From NCBI RefSeq assembly GCF_021440345.1, contig NZ_JAKCNS010000035.1, positions 24,156-88,155 of the forward strand: DNA of 64,000 nucleotides. The letters run 5' to 3'. Both the position numbers and the translations under genes were made by a program. Below, piece after piece: positions 37,172 to 47,422 of the stretch. The DNA is from Kluyvera intermedia (GTDB taxonomy: Bacteria; Pseudomonadota; Gammaproteobacteria; Enterobacterales; Enterobacteriaceae). The notes under the pieces were generated by a model. The model was not told where the DNA came from and searched no databases. It saw nothing but the letters and a program-made list of their open reading frames with translations. The stretch's first letter is position 1. Each line of letters begins with the position of its first letter.

Positions 37172-37265
37172 ATAACCGGAAGACGAAATAATCCGCAACC
37201 GCGAGGATCGATTTTTGTGAGATCAAAGTGGATTTCCCGGGCGGTCAACGCTCGCCCGGGAGGGA

Positions 37266-38378
37266 TCAGTGGAGGATCAACAGCAGCCCGTAGCCGGTCG
37301 CCGCCGCCCACAACAGCATGGGAATTGAGTAGAGATGGAAGCGCCACCAGATGCGCCGGTCTGCGGCCATACGCAGAGCAATCAGGTTGGCCAGCGATCC
37401 AGGCAGCAGGCCGAATCCACCGACGTTTACCGCCCAGGCCAGCAGCAGCGACGGTGGCACGTAGTTCAGCAGCAAAATGGTTGATGGCACATTGCTTATC
37501 ACCTGCGATAAGCCAATCGCCGTCAGCCATAGCTGGCCGTTGGAGAGCGCACCGACACCGCTGAGCGATTGATTGAGCGCCGGAAGCTGGGTCAGCAGAT
37601 GCACATCAATAAACATCGCCATAAACACCAGCAGCAGCGTCCAGTCGACGCTAAACACCACGCGACGCGCCAGCAGCAGGAAACCTACGGCAACAATAAC
37701 CAGCCCCCACAGCTCCTGATTCATCTCCAGCGCGGCGAGGAAAATGATGTAGAACGCCAGACAGCTCCACACCAGCAGCGGCTGCCAGCTCGGTGTGCGA
37801 TCGCTACTCTGAAAATCGAGCTTTTTCGCCGGGAAGCAGAACCAGCACAGCACCAGCAACGTCGCCATCATCGCCAGCGCAAGCGGCAGCATTTGCAGGG
37901 TAAAGGCCGGGAACGATAAACCCGAACGGCCCCACAGTAGAATATTTTGCGGGTTGCCAATAGGCGTTAATAGCGACCCGGCGTTGACCGCCAGCGCCTC
38001 AAAAATAATCATCCGGTTGACAGGCAACGCGCACCATTTTTTCAAGGTCAGGGTCAGCGGCACCACGATAAACAGCGCCACATCGTTGGTCAGAAAAGTA
38101 GAAAGCAGCGCCGCAGCCAGCACCATAAACAGCGCCAGCTGGCGTTCGGTGACAAAGCGACGCGCCATTTTGCGCCCCAGGACATCAAAATAGCCGCTCT
38201 GCTCCACGCCTTTGGTCAGCAGCATCAGGCCGCTTAAGGTAATAATGGTGTGCCAGTCGATGGCTGCGGGCCAACTGGCGGGCCGAAAGGGAACAAAAAA
38301 GCTCAGCCCAACGCCGATGAGAATCAGCAGATGTAAAAAACGGTCGCCCATCAGCGACCGTATAAAAGGGAGGTTCAT
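37266..38378 (-). CDS. ybiR: YbiR, ArsB/NhaD-type anion transporter family
   Basis: 370 residues, about ten hydrophobic segments, homologous to E. coli YbiR, an inner-membrane protein of the ArsB/citrate-anion transporter superfamily. Characteristic repeats are [14 protein letters not shown] and [15 protein letters not shown], pore-type motifs present once in each half, and [14 protein letters not shown]. Substrate unknown. The start codon overlaps the mntR stop (ATGA), so the two are coupled. The linkage to mntR raises the possibility of manganese-responsive expression. Confidence 0.9.
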   Translation of the reverse strand: MNLPFIRSLMGDRFLHLLILIGVGLSFFVPFRPASWPAAIDWHTIITLSGLMLLTKGVEQSGYFDVLGRKMARRFVTERQLALFMVLAAALLSTFLTNDVALFIVVPLTLTLKKWCALPVNRMIIFEALAVNAGSLLTPIGNPQNILLWGRSGLSFPAFTLQMLPLALAMMATLLVLCWFCFPAKKLDFQSSDRTPSWQPLLVWSCLAFYIIFLAALEMNQELWGLVIVAVGFLLLARRVVFSVDWTLLLVFMAMFIDVHLLTQLPALNQSLSGVGALSNGQLWLTAIGLSQVISNVPSTILLLNYVPPSLLLAWAVNVGGFGLLPGSLANLIALRMAADRRIWWRFHLYSIPMLLWAAATGYGLLLILH

Positions 38379-38848
38379 TCAGCCGATTGCCCGTGCTTTT
38401 GGGTAAACTGACGGAACATGTCCAGCGTCTCCTCGCTGACATGATGTTCAATGCCTTCCGCATCGCGGCGGGCCGTATCGGCGCTGACGCCCAGCACCAG
38501 CAGGAAGTTCTCCACCACCTGATGGCGTTCGCGACTCTCCTGCGCCAGCTTCTCACCTTCTGGAGTCAGAAATACGCCGCGCCATGGGATCTGTTCAATC
38601 AGCCCTACGCCCGCCAGACGTTTAAGCATTTTGGCGACGGTCGGTTGAGACACCCCCAGACGGGCCGCCATATCAACCTGACGCGCTTCGCCGACTTCGT
38701 TGATCAAATCAGAAATCAGTTCAACGTAATCGTCAATCAGCTCCCGACGGTGCGCTTCACGCACCTGACGAAACCCTTCAACGTGCTCTTCGACATTCAC
38801 TAGCTGCGTCACTTTTTTTGTTATTGGCGTACCTGCGCGACGACCCAT
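38375..38848 (-). CDS. mntR: Manganese-responsive regulator MntR
   Basis: 157 residues, a DtxR-family dimeric metalloregulator. It has the winged helix ([34 protein letters not shown]) and the dimerisation domain with metal ligands such as the E and H of [10 protein letters not shown]. With Mn(II) bound it represses mntH and mntS and activates mntP. Divergent mntS shares the intergenic region, which contains a clear MntR box. Confidence 0.95.
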   Translation of the reverse strand: MGRRAGTPITKKVTQLVNVEEHVEGFRQVREAHRRELIDDYVELISDLINEVGEARQVDMAARLGVSQPTVAKMLKRLAGVGLIEQIPWRGVFLTPEGEKLAQESRERHQVVENFLLVLGVSADTARRDAEGIEHHVSEETLDMFRQFTQKHGQSAE

Positions 38849-38956
38849 AGAACTTCCTCATCATGTGTGACGCCTGAACGCGTCATATCAAGTGAGCCCA
38901 TTGTAATGGATTGTGACCCGAGCACAAAAATTTAACGTTTTAGCCATAGCTATAAA

Positions 38957-38974
38957 ATATAGCCTGTGCTATAT
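38957..38974. promoter_or_regulatory. MntR box upstream of mntS
   Basis: ATATAGC, CTGT, GCTATAT: a perfect seven-base dyad matching the MntR consensus form ATAGC-N4-GCTAT. It lies 55 bp before the mntS start codon, in the mntR-mntS divergent region. An adjacent CATAGCTATAAA at 38945-38956 may be a weaker second site. Confidence 0.8.
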
Positions 38975-39029
38975 CTGTATGTAATACGAACGCTCATCAA
39001 GGATTGACGAGCTGAATGCAGGAGGAACC

Positions 39030-39155
39030 ATGAACGAATTCAAGAGGTGTATCAGCGTGTTTAGCCACTCTCCTTTTAAAGTACGCTTGATGTTAATCGG
39101 TATGCTGTGCGACCTGTTCAACAGCAAGCCACCACAGGACACTCCGTCCCGCTAA
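39030..39155 (+). CDS. mntS: Small protein MntS
   Basis: 41 residues (42 in E. coli). The N terminus (MNEFKRC) and centre (VFSHSPFKVRLML) are nearly the same as E. coli MntS; the C terminus (NSKPPQDTPSR) is more divergent. GGAGG precedes the ATG. MntS is made under manganese limitation and raises available intracellular manganese, probably by inhibiting the MntP exporter. In E. coli the locus was first described as the small RNA RybA. A palindromic hairpin overlaps the stop codon. Confidence 0.93.
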   Translation: MNEFKRCISVFSHSPFKVRLMLIGMLCDLFNSKPPQDTPSR

Positions 39156-39175
39156 GCGGCGTCGCGACGCCGCTT
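39154..39175 (+). terminator. Hairpin at the end of mntS
   Basis: AAGCGGCGTCG and CGACGCCGCTT are perfectly complementary and contiguous (22-bp palindrome), starting within the stop codon and followed by CATCATCC. It is a likely terminator with a weak U-tract. Confidence 0.6.
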
Positions 39176-39411
39176 CATCATCCTGTCACAATCCGCTGGC
39201 AAGCTACCCGTTTGCGCCCTAAATCCCCGCTTATTTTCTGGTTTTGTAATCGCCATCCCAAAACATTTCGTTATCAGCAGTTGACCCAATAATAAGCTGG
39301 CTTTATCTTCTTGCAGCCCTGTACTTTGCATCCCCCTCTTCACGCATTGTCTGGTCAATAAAGAACCCTTGACGCCAGGGGACGCACATGGCGTTTTTAT
39401 AGTTGCGATTT

Positions 39412-40992
39412 ATGAATCTAACCCTGAAAGACACCCTTGCCGCACGTGGGCTTGCTATAAGCCCGTGGACGGGATTTTATTTTTTACAATCGATTCTAAT
39501 TAACCTGGCGCTGGGCTATCCATTTAGTCTGCTGTATGCGGTGGCGTTTACCTGCGTGCTACATTTGCTGTGGCGCACGCTGCCAAAAGTGCAAAAGGTG
39601 ATTCTGGGGGTTTATTCACTCGTCGCCGCGCTCTATTTCCCGTTCAGCACGGCCTACGGCGCACCCAACTTCAACACCCTGTTGGCGCTGCATTCCACCA
39701 ACATGGAAGAGTCGACGGAAATCTTCACTATTTTCCCGTGGTACAGCTACCTGGTCGGCCTGTTTATTTTTGTACTTGGGGTCATTGCCGTTCGACGCAA
39801 ACCTGCGGCAAAAACGCGCTGGAATCTGATGAATACGCTGTGCCTGCTGTTCAGCATTGGCGTCTTTTTTGTGCAGCCGATTCAAAATCAGCTCTACGGC
39901 GGCGTCTTTAAACTTAAAGACAGCGGCTACCCGGCATTTCGCTTTGTGAAAGACATTATCGTCAACAATAACGAAGTGCTGGATGAACAAAAGCGCATGG
40001 CCGAACTTTCCGGAGTCAAAGACACCTGGAACGTGGTTGCGGTGAAGCCGAAGTATCACACTTATGTCGTGGTGATTGGCGAGAGCGCGCGCCGCGATGC
40101 CCTCGGCGCATTTGGCGGCCATTGGGATAACACTCCGTTTGCCAGCACGGTTAACGGCAATCTGTTCACTGACTACATCGCTGCCAGTGGCTCAACGCAA
40201 AAATCGCTTGGCCTGACGCTCAATCGGGTCGTCGATGGCAAGCCGCTGTATCAGGATAACTTTGTGACGCTGGCAAACCGCGCGGGTTTCCAAACCTGGT
40301 GGTTCTCCAATCAGGGACAGATTGGCGAATATGACACGGCAATCGCCAGCATTGCGAAACGCGCGGATGAAGCCCACTTCCTGAAAAGCGGTGATTTTGA
40401 AGCCGACAAAAATACCCGCGACGAAGCGCTGCTGAAAATGACCGAGCAGGTGCTTTCGACCCAGCGCAGCCAGCCGCAGCTAATCGTTCTACACCTGATG
40501 GGTTCACACCCGCAGGCCTGCGACCGCACTCAAGGTAAGTATGCGCAGTTTGTGCAGTCAAAAGAGACCTCATGCTATCTCTACACCATGACGCAAACCG
40601 ACAACCTGCTGAGTCAGCTGTACACGCAGCTACGCAGTAGCACCGACAGCTTCTCGCTGGTCTATTTCTCCGACCACGGTCTGGCATTTAAAGAGCGCGG
40701 TAAAGCGGTGCAGTACCTGGCGCATGACGATAAATATCAGCAGAACTTCCAGGTACCATTCATGGTGCTTTCAAGCGACGACAAAACGCACAACGTGATT
40801 AAAGCGCGCCGCTCGGCCAACGATTTCCTGAGCTTCTTCTCGCAGTGGACCGGCATTCAGACCAAAGAGATCGCGCCGAAGTATCGTTTTATCTCGAAGC
40901 AAAAAGCCGGGAAAGTGTTCATTACCAACTTCCAGTTACAAAAAGTGGACTACGATACGCTCAAGACCGATCTCTTTGATCCTAAAAGCTAA
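39412..40992 (+). CDS. opgE: Phosphoethanolamine transferase OpgE (YbiP)
   Basis: 526 residues. N-terminal membrane domain (about five segments in the first 150 residues) and a periplasmic sulfatase-fold domain of the EptA/OpgE type. The catalytic region is VVVIGESARRDALG, with the nucleophile in GSTQKS, plus HLMGSHP and YFSDHGLA, which are metal-site residues. E. coli OpgE moves phosphoethanolamine to osmoregulated periplasmic glucans. ATG 39412 matches the homologue, although there is no good Shine-Dalgarno; a TTG at 39403 is the alternative. A CACATGGCGTTTTT hairpin arm just upstream may end the preceding transcript. Confidence 0.93.
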   Translation: MNLTLKDTLAARGLAISPWTGFYFLQSILINLALGYPFSLLYAVAFTCVLHLLWRTLPKVQKVILGVYSLVAALYFPFSTAYGAPNFNTLLALHSTNMEESTEIFTIFPWYSYLVGLFIFVLGVIAVRRKPAAKTRWNLMNTLCLLFSIGVFFVQPIQNQLYGGVFKLKDSGYPAFRFVKDIIVNNNEVLDEQKRMAELSGVKDTWNVVAVKPKYHTYVVVIGESARRDALGAFGGHWDNTPFASTVNGNLFTDYIAASGSTQKSLGLTLNRVVDGKPLYQDNFVTLANRAGFQTWWFSNQGQIGEYDTAIASIAKRADEAHFLKSGDFEADKNTRDEALLKMTEQVLSTQRSQPQLIVLHLMGSHPQACDRTQGKYAQFVQSKETSCYLYTMTQTDNLLSQLYTQLRSSTDSFSLVYFSDHGLAFKERGKAVQYLAHDDKYQQNFQVPFMVLSSDDKTHNVIKARRSANDFLSFFSQWTGIQTKEIAPKYRFISKQKAGKVFITNFQLQKVDYDTLKTDLFDPKS

Positions 40993-41197
40993 TCATGCCG
41001 CCTCCTCTTTCGCTATCCGTTGGCCTGGCGTTCAGGTTGACGGATGGCGCCTAGCCTAAACGTTGCATGACTATACTGTTCTCATCACCGGGTGGGTCAT
41101 TTCGTTGGCGTACGGCCGTGCAGCGACGCTGATGTTGGGCAAGCTAACTGGGGGGATGGTTGAATCTGGCGGGAAAGTGGTTTAAAAAGGGCATTAA

Positions 41198-41222
41198 AAA
41201 AGGGGTCATAATGACCCCTTTT
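41198..41222 (-). terminator. Rho-independent terminator of ompX
   Basis: AGGGGTCAT (41201-41209) and ATGACCCCT (41211-41219), extended by A/T pairs, form the stem. On the minus strand TTTTTT follows. It starts 17 bases past the ompX stop. Confidence 0.85.
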
Positions 41223-41238
41223 ATTATCACCGAAGTGA

Positions 41239-41748
41239 TTAGAAGCGGTAACCTGCACCAACAATCCAGGTACCAACGTCAACGCTACGAATGCGAGACT
41301 GCTCGTAAGAGAAGTCCAGAGCAACGTTTTCGATTGGGTTGAACTGCAGGCCAGCGCCGTAAGAGAAGCCGTAGTCGCTGGTGCTGTCGTTGATTGGGAA
41401 CTGGTTGCCCTGTGCTTTACCGTAGCCCAGACCAATTACACCGTAGATGCTTGCCCAGTCGTTCAGACGGTAAGCTGGACCAGCAGTGATGCCGTAGTAC
41501 TGGCCTTTAGTGTACACGCCGTTCTGGGTGTCACTTTTTTCGGTGTAGGTGAAGGAGCTGATCACACCCAGTGGGCTGTTGTCAGCTTCGTAGCGATATT
41601 TCAGGTTGAAGCCGCCAGCTTTGTTAGCGACGCCCTGCATATCACTCTGAGCGTAACCACCGGTAACGGTGGAAGTTGCAGCTACGGCAGTACCTGCGGA
41701 AACAGCCAGAACTGCGGCCAGTGCTGAAAGACATGCAATTTTTTTCAT
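41239..41748 (-). CDS. ompX: Outer membrane protein OmpX
   Basis: 169 residues from ATG 41748 (GAGGTGGTT upstream; two residues shorter than the ORF maximum). A signal peptide of 23 residues (ending TAVA/ATST) and an eight-stranded beta-barrel of the Ail/Lom family, ending in the aromatic VGAGYRF motif needed for assembly. Loop residues between strands differ from E. coli, as expected for exposed loops. Confidence 0.96.
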   Translation of the reverse strand: MKKIACLSALAAVLAVSAGTAVAATSTVTGGYAQSDMQGVANKAGGFNLKYRYEADNSPLGVISSFTYTEKSDTQNGVYTKGQYYGITAGPAYRLNDWASIYGVIGLGYGKAQGNQFPINDSTSDYGFSYGAGLQFNPIENVALDFSYEQSRIRSVDVGTWIVGAGYRF

Positions 41749-42101
41749 AACCACCTCAAATGTGCTTCTAATAAGTCCTAAGTTTTAAATATATCAAAAA
41801 TTGTTAAGAAACTCTTTCGGCCTGATGATGTCTAAGGGCATCTTTGATGTAACAATTTTTTTCCATCTATCGATATCCCTTTCATTAATAACGTATTTTC
41901 ACGTTAAATTTCATCACGGTCGTGGTAAAAACATCACGCCACTTTCCAGACAATTCCTAATTTGACAGACGAAATAATCATCGACTAAGCAAATTCTACT
42001 CGTTCCATGTCGTTTTTTTTTCAACAAATCCTCAACCGTCTCGCACTATTTCCATTACACTGCCGGTTTTACCTCATTTGACAAAAATTGACAGGAATAA
42101 G
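41749..42101. promoter_or_regulatory. Divergent promoter region ompX / rhtA
   Basis: 353 bp without a gene. It is AT-rich and must hold the ompX promoter and leader and the rhtA promoter. I see no convincing ORF, no structured RNA and no operator that I can name. Confidence 0.5.
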
Positions 42102-42989
42102 ATGTCTGGCACGTCTCGCAAGCTACCATCATGGTTACCTATACTGGTCATCTTAATCTCGATGATCTCCATCCAAAGCGGTGCATCTCTCGCTAAATCA
42201 TTGTTTCCATTGATTGGTGCTCCCGGCGTTACCGCCCTGCGCTTGGCGCTGGGCACGCTTATCCTGGTGGTTGTCTTTAAACCGTGGCGACTGCGTTTTG
42301 CAAAAGAACAGCGTCTGCCGCTGCTGTTCTACGGTTTGTCCCTCGGGGCAATGAACTATCTGTTCTATCTTTCCTTGCAGCGCATTCCGTTAGGCATTGC
42401 GGTGGCGCTCGAATTCACCGGTCCGCTGGCCGTGGCATTGTTCTCCTCACGCCGACCGGTCGATTTTATCTGGGTGATTCTGGCGGTTGCCGGCCTGTGG
42501 TTCCTGCTGCCTTTGGGCCAGGACGTGGAACACGTTGATTTAACCGGTGCGCTGCTGGCGCTGGGCGCCGGCGCAGGTTGGGCCGTCTATATTCTGGCCG
42601 GACGCCGTGCGGGCGAGGAACATGGGCCTGCAACGGTCGCAATGGGGTCGCTGATCGCCGCCATCGTGTTTGTCCCACTCGGCGCGTTTCAGGCCACCGA
42701 GGCGCTGTGGCACTGGTCGCTGCTGCCGATAGGTTTGGCGATTGCCGTTCTTTCTACCGCCCTGCCCTATACGCTTGAGATGATCGCCTTAACCCGTCTG
42801 CCTACCCGCACATTCGGTACATTGATGAGTATGGAACCGGCGATCGCCACGCTGTCCGGCCTGGTCTTCCTTGGCGAAACCCTAACGTTTAGCCAGACGC
42901 TGGCATTGGGCGCCATTATTATGGCATCGATGGGGTCAACGCTGACGATGCGTCAGGAAACAAAGATCGAAAAGGTCGATATCGGATAA
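42102..42989 (+). CDS. rhtA: Threonine/homoserine exporter RhtA
   Basis: 295 residues, the E. coli length. A ten-span DMT-superfamily exporter with two EamA repeats; the segments GASLAKSLFPLIGAPGVTALRLALG and LSTALPYTLEMIALTRLPTRTFGTLMSMEPAIATLSG are typical. It exports threonine, homoserine and some other amino acids or analogues. The start at 42102 has AGGA 5 bp upstream. Confidence 0.95.
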   Translation: MSGTSRKLPSWLPILVILISMISIQSGASLAKSLFPLIGAPGVTALRLALGTLILVVVFKPWRLRFAKEQRLPLLFYGLSLGAMNYLFYLSLQRIPLGIAVALEFTGPLAVALFSSRRPVDFIWVILAVAGLWFLLPLGQDVEHVDLTGALLALGAGAGWAVYILAGRRAGEEHGPATVAMGSLIAAIVFVPLGAFQATEALWHWSLLPIGLAIAVLSTALPYTLEMIALTRLPTRTFGTLMSMEPAIATLSGLVFLGETLTFSQTLALGAIIMASMGSTLTMRQETKIEKVDIG

Positions 42990-42998
42990 TTCTATTTA

Positions 42999-43027
42999 TT
43001 ATGCATAGTGTGTACCACTATGCATAA
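42999..43027. repeat. Perfect 12-bp inverted repeat after rhtA
   Basis: TTATGCATAGTG (42999-43010) pairs with CACTATGCATAA (43016-43027) around TGTAC. It starts 9 bp after the rhtA stop codon and is followed by TATTC, so it may be an AT-rich terminator. The rest of the 42990-43280 gap is the dps promoter region, with an extended -10-like TATACT at 43202-43207. Confidence 0.5.
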
Positions 43028-43280
43028 TATTCAACAAAAACAGCGTGGTTATTTGCCTGAGATCAATAAGCATATTTAAAAAATATACACAAATCAAAAC
43101 TCGATAAGTAACCATCTGTTTAATAACAAGTTTACCCCATCACAATGCACTCACTATCAAACCTATAGGCACAACCAAAAATACGCCACCGGTGACGGTG
43201 CTATACTTATTTTCGTTAATTCATAAGGACGCAAATACACCTGCATTTATCGGTGTATCAGCTTAAGAGGATATATGATT

Positions 43281-43784
43281 ATGAGTACTGCAAAACTGGT
43301 CAAAACTAAAAACGCCCAACTTCTCTATACGCGTAACGATGTTCCGGAAAGCGAAAAACAGGCTACTGTTGCGTTACTCAACCGTCAGGTTCTGCAATTT
43401 ATCGATCTGTCGCTGATTACTAAACAAGCGCACTGGAATATGCGTGGCGCCAACTTCATCGCCGTCCATGAGATGCTGGACGGCTTCCGCACCGCGCTAA
43501 CCGACCATCTGGACACCATGGCTGAACGTGCCGTGCAGCTTGGCGGTATTGCGCTGGGTACCACCCAGGTTATCAACGCGCAAACTCCGCTGAAAAGCTA
43601 TCCATTGGATATCACCAGCGTACAGGATCACCTGAAAGAGCTGGCCGAACGTTACGCGATTGTCGCCAACGATGTGCGTAAAGCCGTTACCGAAGCGAAA
43701 GACGAAGATACCGCCGATATCCTCACCGCCGCCTCCCGCGATTTGGATAAATTCCTGTGGTTCATCGAAGCGAATATTGAATAA
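43281..43784 (+). CDS. dps: DNA-protecting ferritin-like protein Dps
   Basis: 167 residues, the E. coli length. A four-helix ferritin-like subunit forming a dodecamer that binds DNA and oxidises iron with hydrogen peroxide. The lysine-rich N terminus ([15 protein letters not shown]) binds DNA; the ferroxidase ligands lie in [24 protein letters not shown] 43281 matches the homologue, with AAGAGG at 43265-43270. In E. coli dps responds to OxyR and sigma-S. Confidence 0.97.
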   Translation: MSTAKLVKTKNAQLLYTRNDVPESEKQATVALLNRQVLQFIDLSLITKQAHWNMRGANFIAVHEMLDGFRTALTDHLDTMAERAVQLGGIALGTTQVINAQTPLKSYPLDITSVQDHLKELAERYAIVANDVRKAVTEAKDEDTADILTAASRDLDKFLWFIEANIE

Positions 43785-43804
43785 CCATAAGTAAACGCAA
43801 TGAC

Positions 43805-43827
43805 CTCCCGGCCTCACCGGCCGGGAG
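43805..43827 (+). terminator. Hairpin after dps
   Basis: CTCCCGGCC (43805-43813) pairs perfectly with GGCCGGGAG (43819-43827) around TCACC. There is no T-run. A second hairpin (TGCACT/AGTGCA, about 43832-43848) follows. Confidence 0.5.
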
Positions 43828-43976
43828 TAAATGCACTAAAAAAGTGCAGCCAAATGGTCAAAAACCTCGTCAAAGTAAACAACTTGTAATAGTCACCTCA
43901 CACAATCGTTAATAAAAGATTGTTTTCTCCCCTGCGTTTGCGCTAAAAAACACCGTACTTAACAATGCACCTTTCA

Positions 43977-43993
43977 TGCACCATTTTGGTGCC
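43977..43993 (+). promoter_or_regulatory. NtrC-binding site upstream of glnH
   Basis: TGCACCATTTTGGTGCC is a near-perfect NtrC dyad (TGCACC-N5-GGTGCA form). Additional half-sites (TGCACC at 43966-43971, ATGGTGCG just downstream) flank it. The distance to the sigma-54 promoter (about 90 bp) suits an enhancer. Confidence 0.85.
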
Positions 43994-43997
43994 CTGA

Positions 43998-44894
<897 letters not shown>

Positions 44895-44920
44895 TTATTC
44901 TTAAGAATGACTGATTAGTT

Positions 44921-44951
44921 CAGGGGCGACCTTTCGCCCCTGTTGTTTTTG
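44921..44951 (+). terminator. Intra-operon terminator between glnH and glnP
   Basis: CAGGGGCG (44921-44928) pairs perfectly with CGCCCCTG (44935-44942), followed by TTGTTTTTG. It lies between glnH and glnP, where partial termination would keep the binding protein in excess over the membrane parts. Confidence 0.8.
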
Positions 44952-44979
44952 AAAAACCACGGTAACAGGAATACTTACT

Positions 44980-45639
44980 ATGCAGTTTGACTGGAGCGTC
45001 ATCTGGCCTGCCATTCCAATTTTATTGGACGGCGCCAAAATGACTCTGTGGATCTCGGTCCTCGGGTTGGCAGGCGGTATTATTATCGGCCTGCTGGCAG
45101 GCTTAGCCCGCACCTACGGTGGCTGGATAGCCAACCACGTAGCCCTCGTGTTCATCGAAGTGATCCGCGGCACGCCTATTGTTGTGCAGGTGATGTACAT
45201 CTACTTTGCCCTGCCAATGGCTTTCCCGGATATCCGCATTGATACCTTCACCGCGGCGGTGATCACTATCATGATCAACTCAGGTGCGTACATCGCGGAA
45301 ATCACCCGCGGCTCGGTACTGTCGATTCATAAAGGCTTCAGTGAAGCAGGACTGGCGCTAGGTCTCTCACGTCGTGAAACCATCCGTCATGTAATTATGC
45401 CGCTGGCGCTGCGTCGTATGCTGCCGGCACTCGGCAACCAGCTGATTATCAGTATCAAAGATACGTCACTGTTTATCGTGATCGGCGCCGCCGAGCTGAC
45501 CCGTAGCGGGCAGGAAATCATTGCTGGCAACTTCCGTGCGCTGGAAATCTGGACCGCCGTAGGCGTCATCTACCTGATCATCACTCAGGTACTGAATATC
45601 GTGCTCCGCATTCTTGAAAGAAGGATGAAAATCCTGTGA
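44980..45639 (+). CDS. glnP: Glutamine ABC transporter permease GlnP
   Basis: 219 residues, the E. coli length. A His/Glu/Gln-type inner-membrane permease with about five spans and the coupling loop [24 protein letters not shown]. It works with GlnQ and GlnH. Its stop overlaps the GTG start of glnQ. Confidence 0.97.
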   Translation: MQFDWSVIWPAIPILLDGAKMTLWISVLGLAGGIIIGLLAGLARTYGGWIANHVALVFIEVIRGTPIVVQVMYIYFALPMAFPDIRIDTFTAAVITIMINSGAYIAEITRGSVLSIHKGFSEAGLALGLSRRETIRHVIMPLALRRMLPALGNQLIISIKDTSLFIVIGAAELTRSGQEIIAGNFRALEIWTAVGVIYLIITQVLNIVLRILERRMKIL

Positions 45640-46358
45640 TTGAATTTAAAAACGTCTCTAAGCACTTTGGTCAAACCCAGGTGCTGCACAATATCGACCT
45701 CGATATCAAACAAGGGGAAGTGGTAGTTATTATCGGGCCATCGGGCTCCGGTAAATCGACACTGCTGCGCTGCATCAACAAACTGGAAGAAATCACCAGC
45801 GGCGATCTGTTCGTTGATGGTCTGAAGGTCAATGACCCGAAAGTGGATGAGCGCCTGATTCGTCAGGAAGCCGGGATGGTGTTCCAGCAGTTCTACCTGT
45901 TCCCGCACCTGACGGCGCTGGAAAACGTGATGTTTGGCCCAACCCGCGTGCGCGGCCTGAAAAAAGACGACGCCGAGAAGCTGGCCAAAGATCTGTTAGC
46001 CAAGGTTGGCCTCGCCGAACGTGCGCATCACTACCCTTCCGAACTTTCCGGCGGCCAGCAGCAGCGCGTGGCTATTGCCCGTGCTCTGGCGGTGAAACCG
46101 AAAATGATGCTGTTTGATGAGCCAACCTCTGCGCTGGATCCGGAACTGCGTCATGAAGTGCTGAAGGTAATGCAGGATCTGGCGGAAGAAGGGATGACGA
46201 TGGTTATCGTGACCCACGAAATCGGCTTTGCCGAGAAAGTGGCTTCCCGCCTGATCTTTATTGATAAAGGGCGCATCGCCGAAGATGGCAACCCGCAGGA
46301 GCTGGTGAAGAACCCACCAAGCCAGCGTCTGCAAGAGTTCCTGCAGCACGTGTCCTGA
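45636..46358 (+). CDS. glnQ: Glutamine ABC transporter ATPase GlnQ
   Basis: 240 residues, starting with GTG at 45636 inside the glnP stop region (four-base overlap, as in E. coli). Walker [10 protein letters not shown], signature LSGGQQQR, Walker [12 protein letters not shown] and the H-loop VTHE are present. It energises glutamine uptake. Confidence 0.97.
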   Translation: MIEFKNVSKHFGQTQVLHNIDLDIKQGEVVVIIGPSGSGKSTLLRCINKLEEITSGDLFVDGLKVNDPKVDERLIRQEAGMVFQQFYLFPHLTALENVMFGPTRVRGLKKDDAEKLAKDLLAKVGLAERAHHYPSELSGGQQQRVAIARALAVKPKMMLFDEPTSALDPELRHEVLKVMQDLAEEGMTMVIVTHEIGFAEKVASRLIFIDKGRIAEDGNPQELVKNPPSQRLQEFLQHVS

Positions 46359-46363
46359 TACAA

Positions 46364-46400
46364 CGCCGTTTATCCCACCTAGGGTAAACGGCGCTTTTCT
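46364..46400 (+). terminator. Terminator of glnHPQ
   Basis: CGCCGTTTA (46364-46372) pairs with TAAACGGCG (46385-46393), with an inner CCC/GGG extension, followed by CTTTTCTT. It lies between convergent glnQ and rlmF. Confidence 0.85.
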
Positions 46401-47326
46401 TAGCGTTTACGCGCCAGGAAACGACGGCGCTGATCGTCATCCATAAACGACCAGGCAATGAAACGGCTCTGCTTCTGCCCTTGGGCCATCTCTTTTTTCA
46501 CCACTTTCACGGCACCCACGTCGGTTAACGCACGGTACAACGGCGGCAGATTTTCGCCTTTGGACACCAGCGAGGTGAACCACATCACCTGACGGCCAAA
46601 CTCTTTACTCTCGGCAATCATCTGCTTGATAAAGGCCACTTCGCCGCCTTCACACCACAGCTCCTGCTGCTGACCGCCGAAGTTCAGCGCAGCGTCACGA
46701 TCCTGCCCCAGGTTACGACGTTTACGCTCGCCGCCTGCACGCGCGGCGGCTGCCGAATCATGGAACGGTGGGTTACACAGCGTGGCATCGAACTGCTCGT
46801 TTTTATGAATAATGCCGTTAAACATCGCGGTGAGATCTTTCTGACGACGCAGACGAATCATGCGATTCAGCGACGGGTTAGCGCTGAGGATCGCCTGAGC
46901 GCTGGCAAACGCCTGAGGATGCGTTTCACTGCCGGTAAAACGCCAGCCGTACTCATGTGCGCCAATCAGCGGGTAAATGCAGTTTGCGCCAACGCCAACA
47001 TCCAGAATGCTCACACCTTTCACTACTTCGCCACGCTCATCGCTGAGCAGATCGCCAAGATGGTGGATATAGTCAGCACGCCCCGGTACCGGTGGGCAGA
47101 GGAATCCTTCCGGGATATCCCACTCTTTCACCGCGTAAAAATGGGCCAGCAGCGCTTTATTTAGCGTTTTTACCGCCAGCGGGTCGGCGAAATTAATAGT
47201 TTGCTCCCCAACCGGGTTGAGGGTAATGAAATCGCTCAGCGCGGGGCAAGCGTCACACAACGCAGCCAGATCGTAGCGATCATGATGACGGTTGCGCGGA
47301 TGCAACCCCGGTTTTTGGGTAGTCAT
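46400..47326 (-). CDS. rlmF: 23S rRNA (adenine-1618-N6)-methyltransferase RlmF
   Basis: 308 residues, the E. coli length (YbiN). A class I SAM methyltransferase: the SAM-binding [16 protein letters not shown] and the catalytic NPPFHDS motif of N6-adenine methyltransferases are present. It methylates A1618 of 23S rRNA. The mechanosensitive-channel gene ybiO, which neighbours it in E. coli, is absent here. Confidence 0.95.
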   Translation of the reverse strand: MTTQKPGLHPRNRHHDRYDLAALCDACPALSDFITLNPVGEQTINFADPLAVKTLNKALLAHFYAVKEWDIPEGFLCPPVPGRADYIHHLGDLLSDERGEVVKGVSILDVGVGANCIYPLIGAHEYGWRFTGSETHPQAFASAQAILSANPSLNRMIRLRRQKDLTAMFNGIIHKNEQFDATLCNPPFHDSAAAARAGGERKRRNLGQDRDAALNFGGQQQELWCEGGEVAFIKQMIAESKEFGRQVMWFTSLVSKGENLPPLYRALTDVGAVKVVKKEMAQGQKQSRFIAWSFMDDDQRRRFLARKR

Positions 47327-47422
47327 GACTTTCTCCTGTCTTAATGCCGCGTAAGATACCCGTTGACGGCGGTGCGGTAAATAAGGGAGTCTGGATTCCT
47401 GTGATTAAATGACAGGTGTGCC

